A stretch of DNA of 12,757 nt from Clostridia bacterium (GCA_017399665.1 JAFQBR010000353.1:1-12757); one strand, 5' to 3'. Shown: positions 7,388 to 12,757, counted from the first letter of the stretch. The notes: generated by a model from the letters alone, not told the origin. A program made the numbers and translations.

Positions 7388-8104
7388 ATGAGAACAATTT
7401 TAATTACAGGCGCATCAAGAGGCATTGGCGAACAAATCGCCCGTGCCTTTTCTGCCAACGGCGATAACGTTATTATAAACTATAATAACAGTGAAGAGCG
7501 AGCAAAAGCTTTGGGAGCTCAGTTAAACGCTCCAATTTTTAAAGCTGACGTTAGCGACAGCGCGCAAGCAAAGGCTTTGGTCGATTTTGCAATAAAAACT
7601 TATGGCAAAATTGACGTTTTAGTTAACAATGCAGGCATAGCTTTACCTCAAACGGTTATACAAGACGTTACTGAAGAGCAGTTTGATAGAATAGTTGCGG
7701 TAAATTTAAAATCTATTTTTAATTGTTCAAAAGCAGTTGTGGATCACATGGTGTTTAATAAAAGCGGCTGTATAATAAATATATCTTCAATTTTTGGTCA
7801 AGTTGGGGCTTCATGCGAGGTTGTTTATTCTATGACGAAAGCTGGTGTAAATGGCTTTACAAAAGCATTAGCTAAAGAGCTTGCTCCTTCAAATATTCGT
7901 GTAAACGCGGTTGCTCCCGGCTTTATTCGAACGGATATGACGGCTCATCTATCTGAAGAAGATGTTAACGAGTTTTTAACAGAAGTACCACTAGGAATAG
8001 TTGGAACAACTGAAGATATCGCTCAAGCAGTATTATTTTTAGCGAGCGAAAAAGCTTCATATATAACCGGTCAAATACTTAACGTTAATGGCGGAATGAT
8101 TTGA
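7388..8104 (+). CDS. SDR-family reductase, FabG-like; candidate EF-P 5-aminopentanone reductase
   Basis: A 238-residue classical short-chain dehydrogenase/reductase. The cofactor motif TGASRGIG is at 7-14, NNAG follows in VLVNNAGIA, and the catalytic residues are Ser134, Tyr147 and Lys151 (YSMTK). The C-terminal pattern ITGQILNVNGG is that of FabG-like enzymes. By sequence alone it could be a 3-oxoacyl-ACP reductase, but no other fatty-acid gene is near. It follows efp by 22 bp. In Bacillus subtilis the FabG-like YmfI reduces the 5-aminopentanone on EF-P Lys32, so the position next to a Lys32-type efp makes the same role plausible; this is inference. The ATG at 7388 must be the start because the cofactor motif begins at once, yet no ribosome site is seen before it, so translation may depend on coupling to efp. 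Confidence 0.9.
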   Translation: MRTILITGASRGIGEQIARAFSANGDNVIINYNNSEERAKALGAQLNAPIFKADVSDSAQAKALVDFAIKTYGKIDVLVNNAGIALPQTVIQDVTEEQFDRIVAVNLKSIFNCSKAVVDHMVFNKSGCIINISSIFGQVGASCEVVYSMTKAGVNGFTKALAKELAPSNIRVNAVAPGFIRTDMTAHLSEEDVNEFLTEVPLGIVGTTEDIAQAVLFLASEKASYITGQILNVNGGMI

Positions 8105-8124
8105 GCTAAATAAATTTTAGTATA

Positions 8125-8166
8125 AAAAAAGATGCAGAGTTTTTCTTTTCTGCATCTTTTTTATAT
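8125..8166. terminator. Bidirectional intrinsic terminator
   Basis: GATGCAGA (8131-8138) pairs with TCTGCATC (8149-8156) around a 10-nt loop. It is flanked by A7 on the left and T6 on the right, so the stem can extend to 14 bp and works in both directions. It closes the efp operon and the convergent methyltransferase gene. Confidence 0.88.
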
Positions 8167-8177
8167 TTTATTAAAGT

Positions 8178-8768
8178 TTATTTATGAAAAACTATAATAT
8201 AAGCGAATTCGCTTTCTATAATTTCAACAATTTTTAACTCACTGTTTTGCGTTAAGCTTTTAATATTTTCTAAATTATCGGGGTAAATTTTTATTTTTCT
8301 ATTGCCGTAATCTAACCATTCGCTTTGATTTTTGTCTATAGATAAACAAAAAATACCACTTTCATACAGTAAATTTGACACTTTATTTATTACTTTTACT
8401 TTATTTTTAAAGTGCATCATTGTTAAAGAAGAATAGATAACGTCAAATTTTGAATCAAAAGAGTGACTAATAAAATCGTCGCATATTAAACTTATGTTTT
8501 TGTGCACAGCAAGATTAATTTTAGCCCTTTCAATCGTTTTAGGCGAAATATCTATTCCAACTAAAGCTGAACAAAGAGGGGCAACCTTTGTAGCGATTCT
8601 TCCTGTTCCAATGCCAATTTCAAGAACCTTTTTATTCTTATTTAATTGCATAGCAGAAATAAATGGAATTCCATCCCACTTGTTCATGTATTCTTGCATT
8701 AAAGGCGAATCATGAAAGGGATCGTTATTTTCTTCTATTAGCTTATCGTAATGTTCTATCACGTTCAT
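8178..8768 (-). CDS. Class I SAM-dependent methyltransferase
   Basis: A 196-residue protein with the Rossmann-type methyltransferase fold. Motif I is VLEIGIGTG (48-56), the acidic residue after strand 2 is Asp73 in GIDISPKTIERA, and CDDF (97-99 region) is the next cofactor-side motif; FDVIYSSLTMMHF corresponds to motif IV/post-motif. Length and layout fit the Methyltransf_11/25 group of small-molecule methyltransferases, but the substrate cannot be inferred. The gene begins at an ATG (8768-8766) with only a weak AGG upstream. It lies 113 bp after the zinc-ribbon gene and has its own possible promoter, so it may be expressed alone or by read-through. Confidence 0.85.
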   Translation of the reverse strand: MNVIEHYDKLIEENNDPFHDSPLMQEYMNKWDGIPFISAMQLNKNKKVLEIGIGTGRIATKVAPLCSALVGIDISPKTIERAKINLAVHKNISLICDDFISHSFDSKFDVIYSSLTMMHFKNKVKVINKVSNLLYESGIFCLSIDKNQSEWLDYGNRKIKIYPDNLENIKSLTQNSELKIVEIIESEFAYIIVFHK

Positions 8769-8811
8769 AAAAATAAAACCTAAAAGCAGTTATTTAGTAA
8801 GATACAAAAGT

Positions 8812-8842
8812 AAAAACGGATGAGTTAAGCAAAAACGGATGA
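8812..8842. repeat. Two direct repeats AAAAACGGATGA upstream of the methyltransferase
   Basis: AAAAACGGATGA occurs at 8812-8823 and again at 8831-8842, 19 bp apart, and AAAACGG recurs at 8851-8857. The copies lie in what would be the leader of the methyltransferase mRNA, so they may be operator or RNA-level control sites. Confidence 0.5.
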
Positions 8843-8862
8843 TTATTTGGAAAACGGTTTCA

Positions 8863-8892
8863 ATTATAACGATAGGTTGAATTATTCTTCAA
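8863..8892 (-). promoter_or_regulatory. Possible promoter of the methyltransferase gene
   Basis: On the minus strand TATAAT (8868-8863) lies 18 nt after TTGAAG, which falls within the last codons of the zinc-ribbon gene. The predicted leader is about 85 nt and includes the AAAAACGGATGA repeats. Confidence 0.4.
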
Positions 8893-9319
8893 TGAGTGCT
8901 TTTGTTTCTTTGCCGTTATCAATTATGTAAATAAAACAATCTTCAAATTGATTGGAATAGTTTCCGTCTTCTTTTAGCTTTTCAGGAAAATAGTTGTATT
9001 TAATTACTACTTCAAATTCAGATAAATTTTTTGTCGAAAATGTAGTAAATTCGTGTGTTTCTTCGGCAATTTTAGGGGTTGATCCATCTATTTGAGAATT
9101 ATATACCACAATTTCATTACCGCAATTACTACAGTTAGCTTTAAGGACTAGCTGCTTGTTTTTTCTGATAATATAAGGAGCGAGAATTCCTTTTGTTTGC
9201 TTGCCTGTATGCGAAAATGCAAAAGTGCAATTTCCGCATGAACAATGGAGCTTTGCAGAAATAGCTACTCCGTTGAATTCTTCAACATTTTTCAAGTATT
9301 CTGATAGTCTTAATTTCAT
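8882..9319 (-). CDS. Zinc-ribbon protein of unknown function
   Basis: I do not recognise the 145-residue product. It has a probable zinc-binding site made of C-S-C-G-N-C (Cys26, Cys28, Cys31) and, about 30 residues later, C-S-N-C (Cys63, Cys66). No membrane segment or signal peptide is seen, and the C-terminal half is acidic. The start ATG (9319-9317) lies 6 bp after the stop of the four-helix-bundle gene, so the two are almost certainly on one mRNA; the ribosome site is weak (TGGA), which again points to coupling. The layout suggests a small nucleic-acid-binding or structural zinc protein, but the function is open. Confidence 0.72.
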   Translation of the reverse strand: MKLRLSEYLKNVEEFNGVAISAKLHCSCGNCTFAFSHTGKQTKGILAPYIIRKNKQLVLKANCSNCGNEIVVYNSQIDGSTPKIAEETHEFTTFSTKNLSEFEVVIKYNYFPEKLKEDGNYSNQFEDCFIYIIDNGKETKALIEE

Positions 9320-9325
9320 ATTTTG

Positions 9326-9673
9326 CTATTCCATATTTTGTTTTGTAGTATTAATTGATGAAATTAACACGCGCCTTATTACACCGCAATCGTGAATAAG
9401 CATTTTGGCGTTATCGTTAGATAATATATCCGACCTTTGCAAAAGCTCAAGCCAATATTCTGTTTCATAGCACTCTTTTAATGCGATTTGAAGTTTGGAA
9501 ATAAAGTCAACTTTGCTATGAGCATATTTTGCTTCACGAATATTAGCACCAATAGATGTCGCACTACGCTCCAACTGATTTATAAGAGAATAATGCCCCT
9601 TAATGCTATCTGTCGTTTTCAAAATAATTACTGCAAAATTCATAGATAAATCTGCAAGTTTATTCTCTGCCAT
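9326..9673 (-). CDS. Four-helix-bundle protein (23S rRNA intervening-sequence protein family)
   Basis: A 115-residue helical protein of the family first found inside intervening sequences of 23S rRNA genes and related to Avd of diversity-generating retroelements. The signature region LINQLERSATSIGANIREAKYAHSK is followed by the FISKLQIALKECYETEYWLELL helix, both very typical. Known members form pentameric, positively charged barrels that bind nucleic acid. No rRNA gene is present here, so this is a free-standing copy. A GTG at 9682 is possible, but GAGGTG forms the ribosome site for the ATG at 9673-9671, so the shorter form is chosen. It has its own promoter and heads a pair with the zinc-ribbon gene. 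A dense array of small hairpins lies directly upstream. Confidence 0.9.
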   Translation of the reverse strand: MAENKLADLSMNFAVIILKTTDSIKGHYSLINQLERSATSIGANIREAKYAHSKVDFISKLQIALKECYETEYWLELLQRSDILSNDNAKMLIHDCGVIRRVLISSINTTKQNME

Positions 9674-9691
9674 AATTATCACCTCGACTTT

Positions 9692-9720
9692 AGTATAGCA
9701 TAAATTCTAAAGAAAAGCAA
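9692..9720 (-). promoter_or_regulatory. Promoter of the four-helix-bundle gene
   Basis: On the minus strand: -35 TTGCTT (9720-9715), 17-nt spacer, extended -10 TGCTATACT with TATACT at 9697-9692. The -35 abuts the hairpin array, so the array is upstream of, not within, this transcript. Confidence 0.72.
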
Positions 9721-9722
9721 TA

Positions 9723-9889
9723 ATGAAATCCCGCTTTGCAGGATGAAATCCAAACAAGTTTGGATGAAATCTTCGGTGTGCCACCTCAGATGAAATCAAA
9801 TCCGCCTATCCTTAACCTTGCGAAGCAAGATTTCATCGCTTTAGCGATTTCATCCACGAAAGTGGATTTATTCCGTCGCAGGCGGATTT
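9723..9889. repeat. Array of short hairpins joined by GATGAAATC/GATTTCATC linkers
   Basis: The linker ATGAAATC occurs at 9723-9730, 9743-9750, 9764-9771 and 9790-9797, and its reverse complement GATTTCATC at 9829-9837 and 9846-9854. Between linkers are stems of different sequence: ATCCAAA/TTTGGAT, GGTG/CACC, CTTGC/GCAAG, ATCGC/GCGAT and TCCAC/GTGGA with a GAAA loop. A perfect 10-bp long-range stem joins 9798-9807 to 9880-9889 and encloses the last three hairpins. Different stem sequences that all keep pairing suggest that folding is under selection. The two halves are inverted, so a larger cruciform is also possible. Confidence 0.8.
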
Positions 9890-9893
9890 AATT

Positions 9894-9931
9894 GAAAAGA
9901 CTCAAGATTGTATCCAATCCTGAGTCTTTTC
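9894..9931. repeat. Long hairpin at the edge of the array
   Basis: GAAAAGACTCA (9894-9904) pairs perfectly with TGAGTCTTTTC (9921-9931). After one mismatch, GATTG (9906-9910) pairs with CAATC (9915-9919) around a TATC loop. It may be a terminator-like boundary of the array element; there is no strong T-run outside the stem. Confidence 0.7.
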
Positions 9932-9971
9932 ATGGTAGCCCTTTTGACCGCCAAAATGAGAGGTTGATTTT

Positions 9972-10000
9972 GAAAAAAACATATTACTATAAGTAATATG
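9972..10000 (-). terminator. Intrinsic terminator of the candidate small RNA
   Basis: CATATTAC (9980-9987) and GTAATATG (9993-10000) form an 8-bp perfect stem around a 5-nt loop. On the minus strand it is followed at once by TTTTTTT (9979-9973). Confidence 0.6.
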
Positions 10001-10124
10001 AGTTATCAATTTTTTTGTGTTTTGAACAATATTTTTGTATAAATCCATAAAAAAAAGATGGGTAAAAAACAAAAAAATATTGTTTCCAATACAAATATGT
10101 CAAATTAAAACGTTGCTTATTAAC
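9972..10124 (-). ncRNA. Candidate small RNA, about 150 nt
   Basis: A perfect sigma-A promoter on the minus strand predicts a start near 10124. A hairpin with a T7 tail (9972-10000) would end the transcript, giving roughly 150 nt. Inside, AACAATATTTTT and AAAAATATTGTT (10025-10036 with 10073-10084) can form a 12-bp stem. A competing local hairpin, TATTG-GAAA-CAATA (10091-10078), is followed by seven T and uses part of the same bases, so the two folds exclude each other. No ribosome site or credible reading frame is present. The region is very AT-rich, so this rests on promoter and terminator logic only. Confidence 0.4.
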
Positions 10125-10130
10125 AGTTAG

Positions 10131-10159
10131 ATTATATATCAAAAAAATTTAATTGTCAA
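10131..10159 (-). promoter_or_regulatory. Perfect-consensus sigma-A promoter without a protein gene
   Basis: On the minus strand TTGACA (10159-10154) and TATAAT (10136-10131) are separated by exactly 17 nt. No coding gene follows for 450 bp, which is the reason to suspect a non-coding RNA. Confidence 0.7.
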
Positions 10160-10210
10160 TAAAAAAAATAAGTCAAATTTAATCTAATGAGTTATAGATA
10201 AGGTAGCATT

Positions 10211-10243
10211 AAAAAAGCCGAGTAAAAATTAATATTACCCGGC
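10211..10243 (-). terminator. Intrinsic terminator of the recombinase gene
   Basis: On the minus strand GCCGGGTAA (10243-10235) pairs with TTACTCGGC (10225-10217), nine pairs with one G-T wobble, followed by TTTTTT (10216-10211). It lies 20 bp after the recombinase stop codon. Confidence 0.88.
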
Positions 10244-10263
10244 GATAAGAAATATATAACATT

Positions 10264-11775
10264 TTATATATATAATTGAACAGATAGATAAATCATAAAG
10301 TTCTGTTTAGCATATGAATGAATTTCAGTGGGGAAGGAAAAATTCTCCTTATAAAATAAAAAAGGCTGATGATCATTTTCATCAGTCTCTTTTTTGTTAT
10401 TTATATAGTTGTAGTAAATTTCAATTTTATCATCCCAAAGAATAATTTTTTTAATTAAGTAATGAAGCATGACTCGTGGTTCTTTTTTAATTACTTTTTT
10501 TATAAAACGAACAATATCAGTTTTTTTCATTACGGTAACGCTGTTTATTTCTTGTTGAAGAATTTGTGAACTGACATTTTCTAAGGATTTTTCCAATTCT
10601 ACTAGGCGTTGTTTCGTAGTGTTAGTAATTATCCCTTTCTCAATAGCCGTCATAATGTTTGATATATTTTCTTCAATTGCTTTTTTACGATCAATTAATA
10701 AGTTTTTTGTTGAATCTTCTTTTGCCTTTTCTTTTTGTAGAGATATAATTTTTTCGGCTAAAAGATTAATCGTTTCATCATTATCTAAAACTTTAATTGT
10801 TATTTCCGTAACTAAATCTTCTAAGATTTCTTTACGTATTGTAGCTTTTTGACATACATGACCTTTTTTTCTATTTGAGCACTTATAATATCTAAGAATA
10901 ACATTATTTTTGCCTGTTCCACAATCGCCGTTTATATGGTGTCCGCATAAACCACAAATGATTTTATTTTTAAGAAGGTATTGGATTTCAAGTGAAGTTT
11001 TGCCGAACTTATTTTCATTAATTCTTTTTTGAGTTAATTCAAATATATATGGATCAATGATTCGAGGGTAGTAATTATCATATCGTTCGCCATTGTAATA
11101 GCAAACACCCGTATATTTTTCATTTCGCAACATTTTATAAACGGTATTTATTGCAAAGGGTTTGTTGTTGTATACAACTCCTTCTTTTGTTATAGCTTCA
11201 ATAATTTCTCTTACAGGTTTACACGATACATATTCTTCAAAAATGCGTTTTACAACAGAAGCATTAAATTCATCGAGTACAGGTTTATGATCTACTATCT
11301 TATATCCGAAAGGAAAACGTCCTCCAGTATAAAGTCCTTTTAATCGGCTTTCTCTCATACCGCGCTTAACTTTTTGACTTAATTCTGCAGAGTAATATTC
11401 AGCCATACCTTCTAAGAGGGATTCTAGAATAATACCCTCAGGTGAGTCTGGAATATTTTCTTTAGCTGAAACTAATCGTATTCCATTATCTCTTAAGGTT
11501 TTTCTATGAATAGCCATTTCATATTTATTACGTGAAAAACGGTCAAGCTTATAAACAAGAACCATATCCCATGCCTGTTTTGAAGCATCTTTAAGCATTT
11601 TTTGGAATGAAGTTCTGTTATCGTTAGTACCGGTCATTGCTTTATCGATATAAGTATCGACTATAAGTATATCGTGATATTTAGCATATTCCGTACATTC
11701 GCGGATTTGTCCTTCTATAGATTGGTCTGTTTGCTTTTCGCTCGAATAACGAGCATAAATTACAGCTGTTTTCAT
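10264..11775 (-). CDS. Large serine recombinase (resolvase, recombinase and zinc-ribbon domains)
   Basis: A 503-residue site-specific recombinase of the kind that integrates and excises phages, conjugative elements and transposons. The catalytic domain starts YARYSSEKQTDQS with Arg9 and nucleophile Ser11, and continues with YKLDRFSR (Asp78, Arg79, Arg82). The recombinase domain covers about 155-260 (GGRFPFGYKI, then NTVYKMLRNEKYTG). A zinc ribbon follows with Cys274, Cys277, Cys299 and Cys308, then a coiled coil at about 335-415 that in such enzymes controls synapsis direction. All key residues are present, so the enzyme is probably active. AAGGAGGT lies before the ATG. No att site can be fixed from one window, so the limits of its element are unknown. 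Confidence 0.95.
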   Translation of the reverse strand: MKTAVIYARYSSEKQTDQSIEGQIRECTEYAKYHDILIVDTYIDKAMTGTNDNRTSFQKMLKDASKQAWDMVLVYKLDRFSRNKYEMAIHRKTLRDNGIRLVSAKENIPDSPEGIILESLLEGMAEYYSAELSQKVKRGMRESRLKGLYTGGRFPFGYKIVDHKPVLDEFNASVVKRIFEEYVSCKPVREIIEAITKEGVVYNNKPFAINTVYKMLRNEKYTGVCYYNGERYDNYYPRIIDPYIFELTQKRINENKFGKTSLEIQYLLKNKIICGLCGHHINGDCGTGKNNVILRYYKCSNRKKGHVCQKATIRKEILEDLVTEITIKVLDNDETINLLAEKIISLQKEKAKEDSTKNLLIDRKKAIEENISNIMTAIEKGIITNTTKQRLVELEKSLENVSSQILQQEINSVTVMKKTDIVRFIKKVIKKEPRVMLHYLIKKIILWDDKIEIYYNYINNKKETDENDHQPFLFYKENFSFPTEIHSYAKQNFMIYLSVQLYI

Positions 11776-11810
11776 TGTTGCTGTACCTCCTTATTTTATT
11801 ATTTTTTCTA

Positions 11811-11839
11811 ATCGTAAACGAACACTTTTAATTTTTCAA
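11811..11839 (-). promoter_or_regulatory. Probable promoter of the recombinase gene
   Basis: On the minus strand TTGAAA (11839-11834) and TACGAT (11816-11811) are 17 nt apart and lie before the strong AAGGAGGT ribosome site. The -10 is imperfect. Confidence 0.45.
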
Positions 11840-11869
11840 CTGACTAAAATATCATTTACTCTGACTAAA
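11840..11869. repeat. Two direct repeats CTGACTAAA upstream of the recombinase promoter
   Basis: CTGACTAAA occurs at 11840-11848 and 11861-11869, exactly 21 bp apart, so both face the same side of the helix. The first copy touches the probable -35. They could be regulator sites or arm-type recombinase sites. Confidence 0.5.
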
Positions 11870-11946
11870 TTAGAGAAGATTTTTGAGTAACTATGACAAA
11901 AATATTATTAGCCATTAACGAAATCTTAAAAACTATTCATTCCCGC

Positions 11947-12086
11947 TGTCGAAAATTTCGACACGGCCACCATCAGAAAGTGGCTAGCAGGAAAGTGATC
12001 AAAACTAAAATTGGCGCGTTTGAATTAAACTAATAGAGTTTTAAGTGTCAATTTTAGTAGCTTTCCGGCGACGACGTCTTTCTGAT
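11947..12086. repeat. Nested inverted-repeat element
   Basis: Several pairs of arms are nested: ATCAGAAAG (11972-11980) with CTTTCTGAT (12078-12086), GGAAAG (11990-11995) with CTTTCC (12061-12066), and ACTAAAATTG (12004-12013) with CAATTTTAGT (12049-12058). Next to it stand a near-perfect palindrome TGTCGAAAATTTCGACA (11947-11963) and a local stem GCCAC/GTGGC (11966-11970, 11980-11984). The 115-bp block looks like a small non-autonomous element or a structured recombination or RNA site. No gene is seen here. Confidence 0.6.
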
Positions 12087-12127
12087 ACACTAAAAAAACA
12101 ATAATGTAATAATTTCGTTCAGTGTAA

Positions 12128-12358
12128 ATAAGAGATGAGTCATATTTAATATTACAATTGGTAGAAAAATACAACAAAGCTATATGCTTTGCAAGTGATG
12201 CCCAGTTGTAGGATGTTTACGTTTGCATATATACCGAAGGGTATACGCAGGAAGGAACGGCAGATAAGTTAGGTTATTCATCAAATTACGTATACAAACT
12301 AAACAGAAAGCTGATAGAGTTTTTCTATAATTATTTTAAAGGAGAAAAAGTGGCATAA
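12128..12358 (+). pseudogene. Remnant of a helix-turn-helix (sigma-like/phage-activator-like) protein
   Basis: One frame reads through 12128-12358 with a single in-frame TAG at 12209 and no credible start. After the stop it encodes YTEGYTQEGTADKLGYSSNY followed by VYKLNRKLIEFF, which resembles the C-terminal helix-turn-helix of small sigma-like or ArpU/RinA-type activators found on phages and conjugative elements (usual form: Y-T-Q-E-E-I-A-E-K-L-G-Y-S). The part before the stop (LILQLVEKYNKAICFASDAQL) could be the same protein's N-terminal half. This is a decayed gene by appearance; family assignment is by pattern only. Confidence 0.5.
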
Positions 12359-12382
12359 AAAATACGTTTGCATCTATACTGA
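12218..12382 (+). repeat. Imperfect 20-bp direct repeat, 145 bp apart
   Basis: TACGTTTGCATATATACCGA (12218-12237) and TACGTTTGCATCTATACTGA (12363-12382) agree at 18 of 20 positions. The first copy is inside the helix-turn-helix remnant and the second just after it. This may mark a partial duplication that broke the gene. Confidence 0.6.
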
Positions 12383-12436
12383 TTTAGTTAAGCAAGAAGA
12401 AATGGTATAAAAAGAAATAAATATGTGTCTAACGTA

Positions 12437-12465
12437 TTGACAATGGGCGCATATTATGTTATAAT
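12437..12465 (+). promoter_or_regulatory. Perfect-consensus promoter of the antitoxin gene
   Basis: TTGACA (12437-12442) and TATAAT (12460-12465) are 17 nt apart. GGAGG at 12483-12487 is the ribosome site for the ATG at 12495. Confidence 0.88.
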
Positions 12466-12494
12466 TTGTGTATAATAATAACGGAGGACTTATT

Positions 12495-12757
12495 ATGAAA
12501 GCAAGTGTAAATATAAAAATGGATGAACAATTAAGGGATGATGCAAAGGCATTATTTGCTCAAATGGGATTAGATATGACGACGGCGGTAAATATGTTTT
12601 TAATCGCAGCTTTAAGAGAAAAGGGGTTACCGTTTGACGTAACAACCGTAAGTTCTGTTTCAGATGATGAGAAGTTGGAAAAATATTTTGCTGATAAATT
12701 AAGAAGGGCAGAAGAACAGGAAAAACAAGGAAATATGCGTTCAGTTGAAGCCTTTTC
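12495..12757 (+). CDS. dinJ: RelB/DinJ-family antitoxin, cut by the window end
   Basis: The first 87 residues of a type II antitoxin; no stop codon is reached. The N-terminus ASVNIKMDEQLRDDAKALF forms the ribbon-helix-helix DNA-binding part, followed by MGLDMTTAVNMFLIAALREK and the LPFDV sequence that is a hallmark of the DinJ/RelB group. The tail with EEQEKQGNMRSVEAF is the usual toxin-binding and hinge region, so only a few residues are probably missing. A YafQ/RelE-type mRNA-cleaving toxin is expected just beyond the window. Antitoxins of this group bind their own promoter, so autoregulation is likely. Such pairs are common in mobile or accessory DNA, in line with the recombinase nearby. 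Confidence 0.9.
   Translation, partial: MKASVNIKMDEQLRDDAKALFAQMGLDMTTAVNMFLIAALREKGLPFDVTTVSSVSDDEKLEKYFADKLRRAEEQEKQGNMRSVEAF

Noticed and set aside
7388..8104. Naming the SDR gene fabG as a fatty-acid enzyme
   Set aside because: No acyl-carrier or other fatty-acid genes are near, and the efp context suggests another role; sequence alone does not decide.
9674..9682. GTG start three codons upstream for the four-helix-bundle protein
   Set aside because: The GTG is part of the GAGGTG ribosome site that serves the ATG at 9673.
9723..9889. CRISPR array
   Set aside because: The repeats are only 8-9 bp, spacing is irregular, the intervening sequences are self-complementary, orientation inverts half way, and no cas gene is near.
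9902..10048. Minus-strand reading frame of 48 codons across the small RNA terminator
   Set aside because: No ribosome site, no recognisable motif, and it runs through two hairpins.
11818..11831. CGAACACTTTTA near the recombinase as a LexA box
   Set aside because: Only the left half matches; the GTTC half is missing.
11893..12033. Plus-strand reading frame of 46 codons, rich in Lys, Arg and His
   Set aside because: No proper ribosome site or promoter, and its second half is made of inverted-repeat arms.

Overview
This is an AT-rich chromosomal stretch that looks like a Bacillota (Clostridia-type, probably gut-associated) genome. The grounds are strong AGGAGG-type ribosome sites, sigma-A promoters, LexA boxes of the Bacillus type (CGAAC-N4-GTTYG), an EF-P with lysine 32 in a KPGKG loop, and a peptidase-efp gene order seen in Bacillota. 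Genus cannot be told from the window.

Region by region. (1) Bases 1-3226: the end of a galactoside-use operon, with the 3' part of a GH2 beta-galactosidase followed by a complete GH36 alpha-galactosidase, closed by a bidirectional terminator near 3267-3309. (2) Bases 3413-5503, minus strand: a two-gene operon of a radical-SAM protein with a helix-hairpin-helix tail and a DUF4130 protein. The two are genetically linked across bacteria and are suspected to work in DNA repair or modification. The operon's consensus promoter carries two tandem LexA boxes 21 bp apart, one overlapping the -35, which is direct sequence evidence for SOS control. (3) Bases 5644-8166, plus strand: an M24 Xaa-Pro-type aminopeptidase, elongation factor P, and an SDR reductase that may be the EF-P 5-aminopentanone reductase (YmfI-like), ending in another bidirectional terminator. 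(4) Bases 8178-9720, minus strand: a four-helix-bundle (23S rRNA intervening-sequence) protein, a zinc-ribbon protein of unknown role, and a small SAM methyltransferase. (5) Bases 9723-10243: no protein gene. It holds an array of short variable hairpins joined by a conserved GATGAAATC/GATTTCATC linker, a candidate small RNA with a perfect promoter and its own terminator, and the terminator of the next gene. (6) Bases 10264-12757: an accessory region with a zinc-ribbon serine recombinase, a nested inverted-repeat element, a broken helix-turn-helix gene, and the start of a RelB/DinJ antitoxin gene cut by the window edge.

The strongest leads are the SOS-controlled radical-SAM/DUF4130 operon, the hairpin array beside the four-helix-bundle gene, the candidate small RNA, and the efp-reductase linkage.
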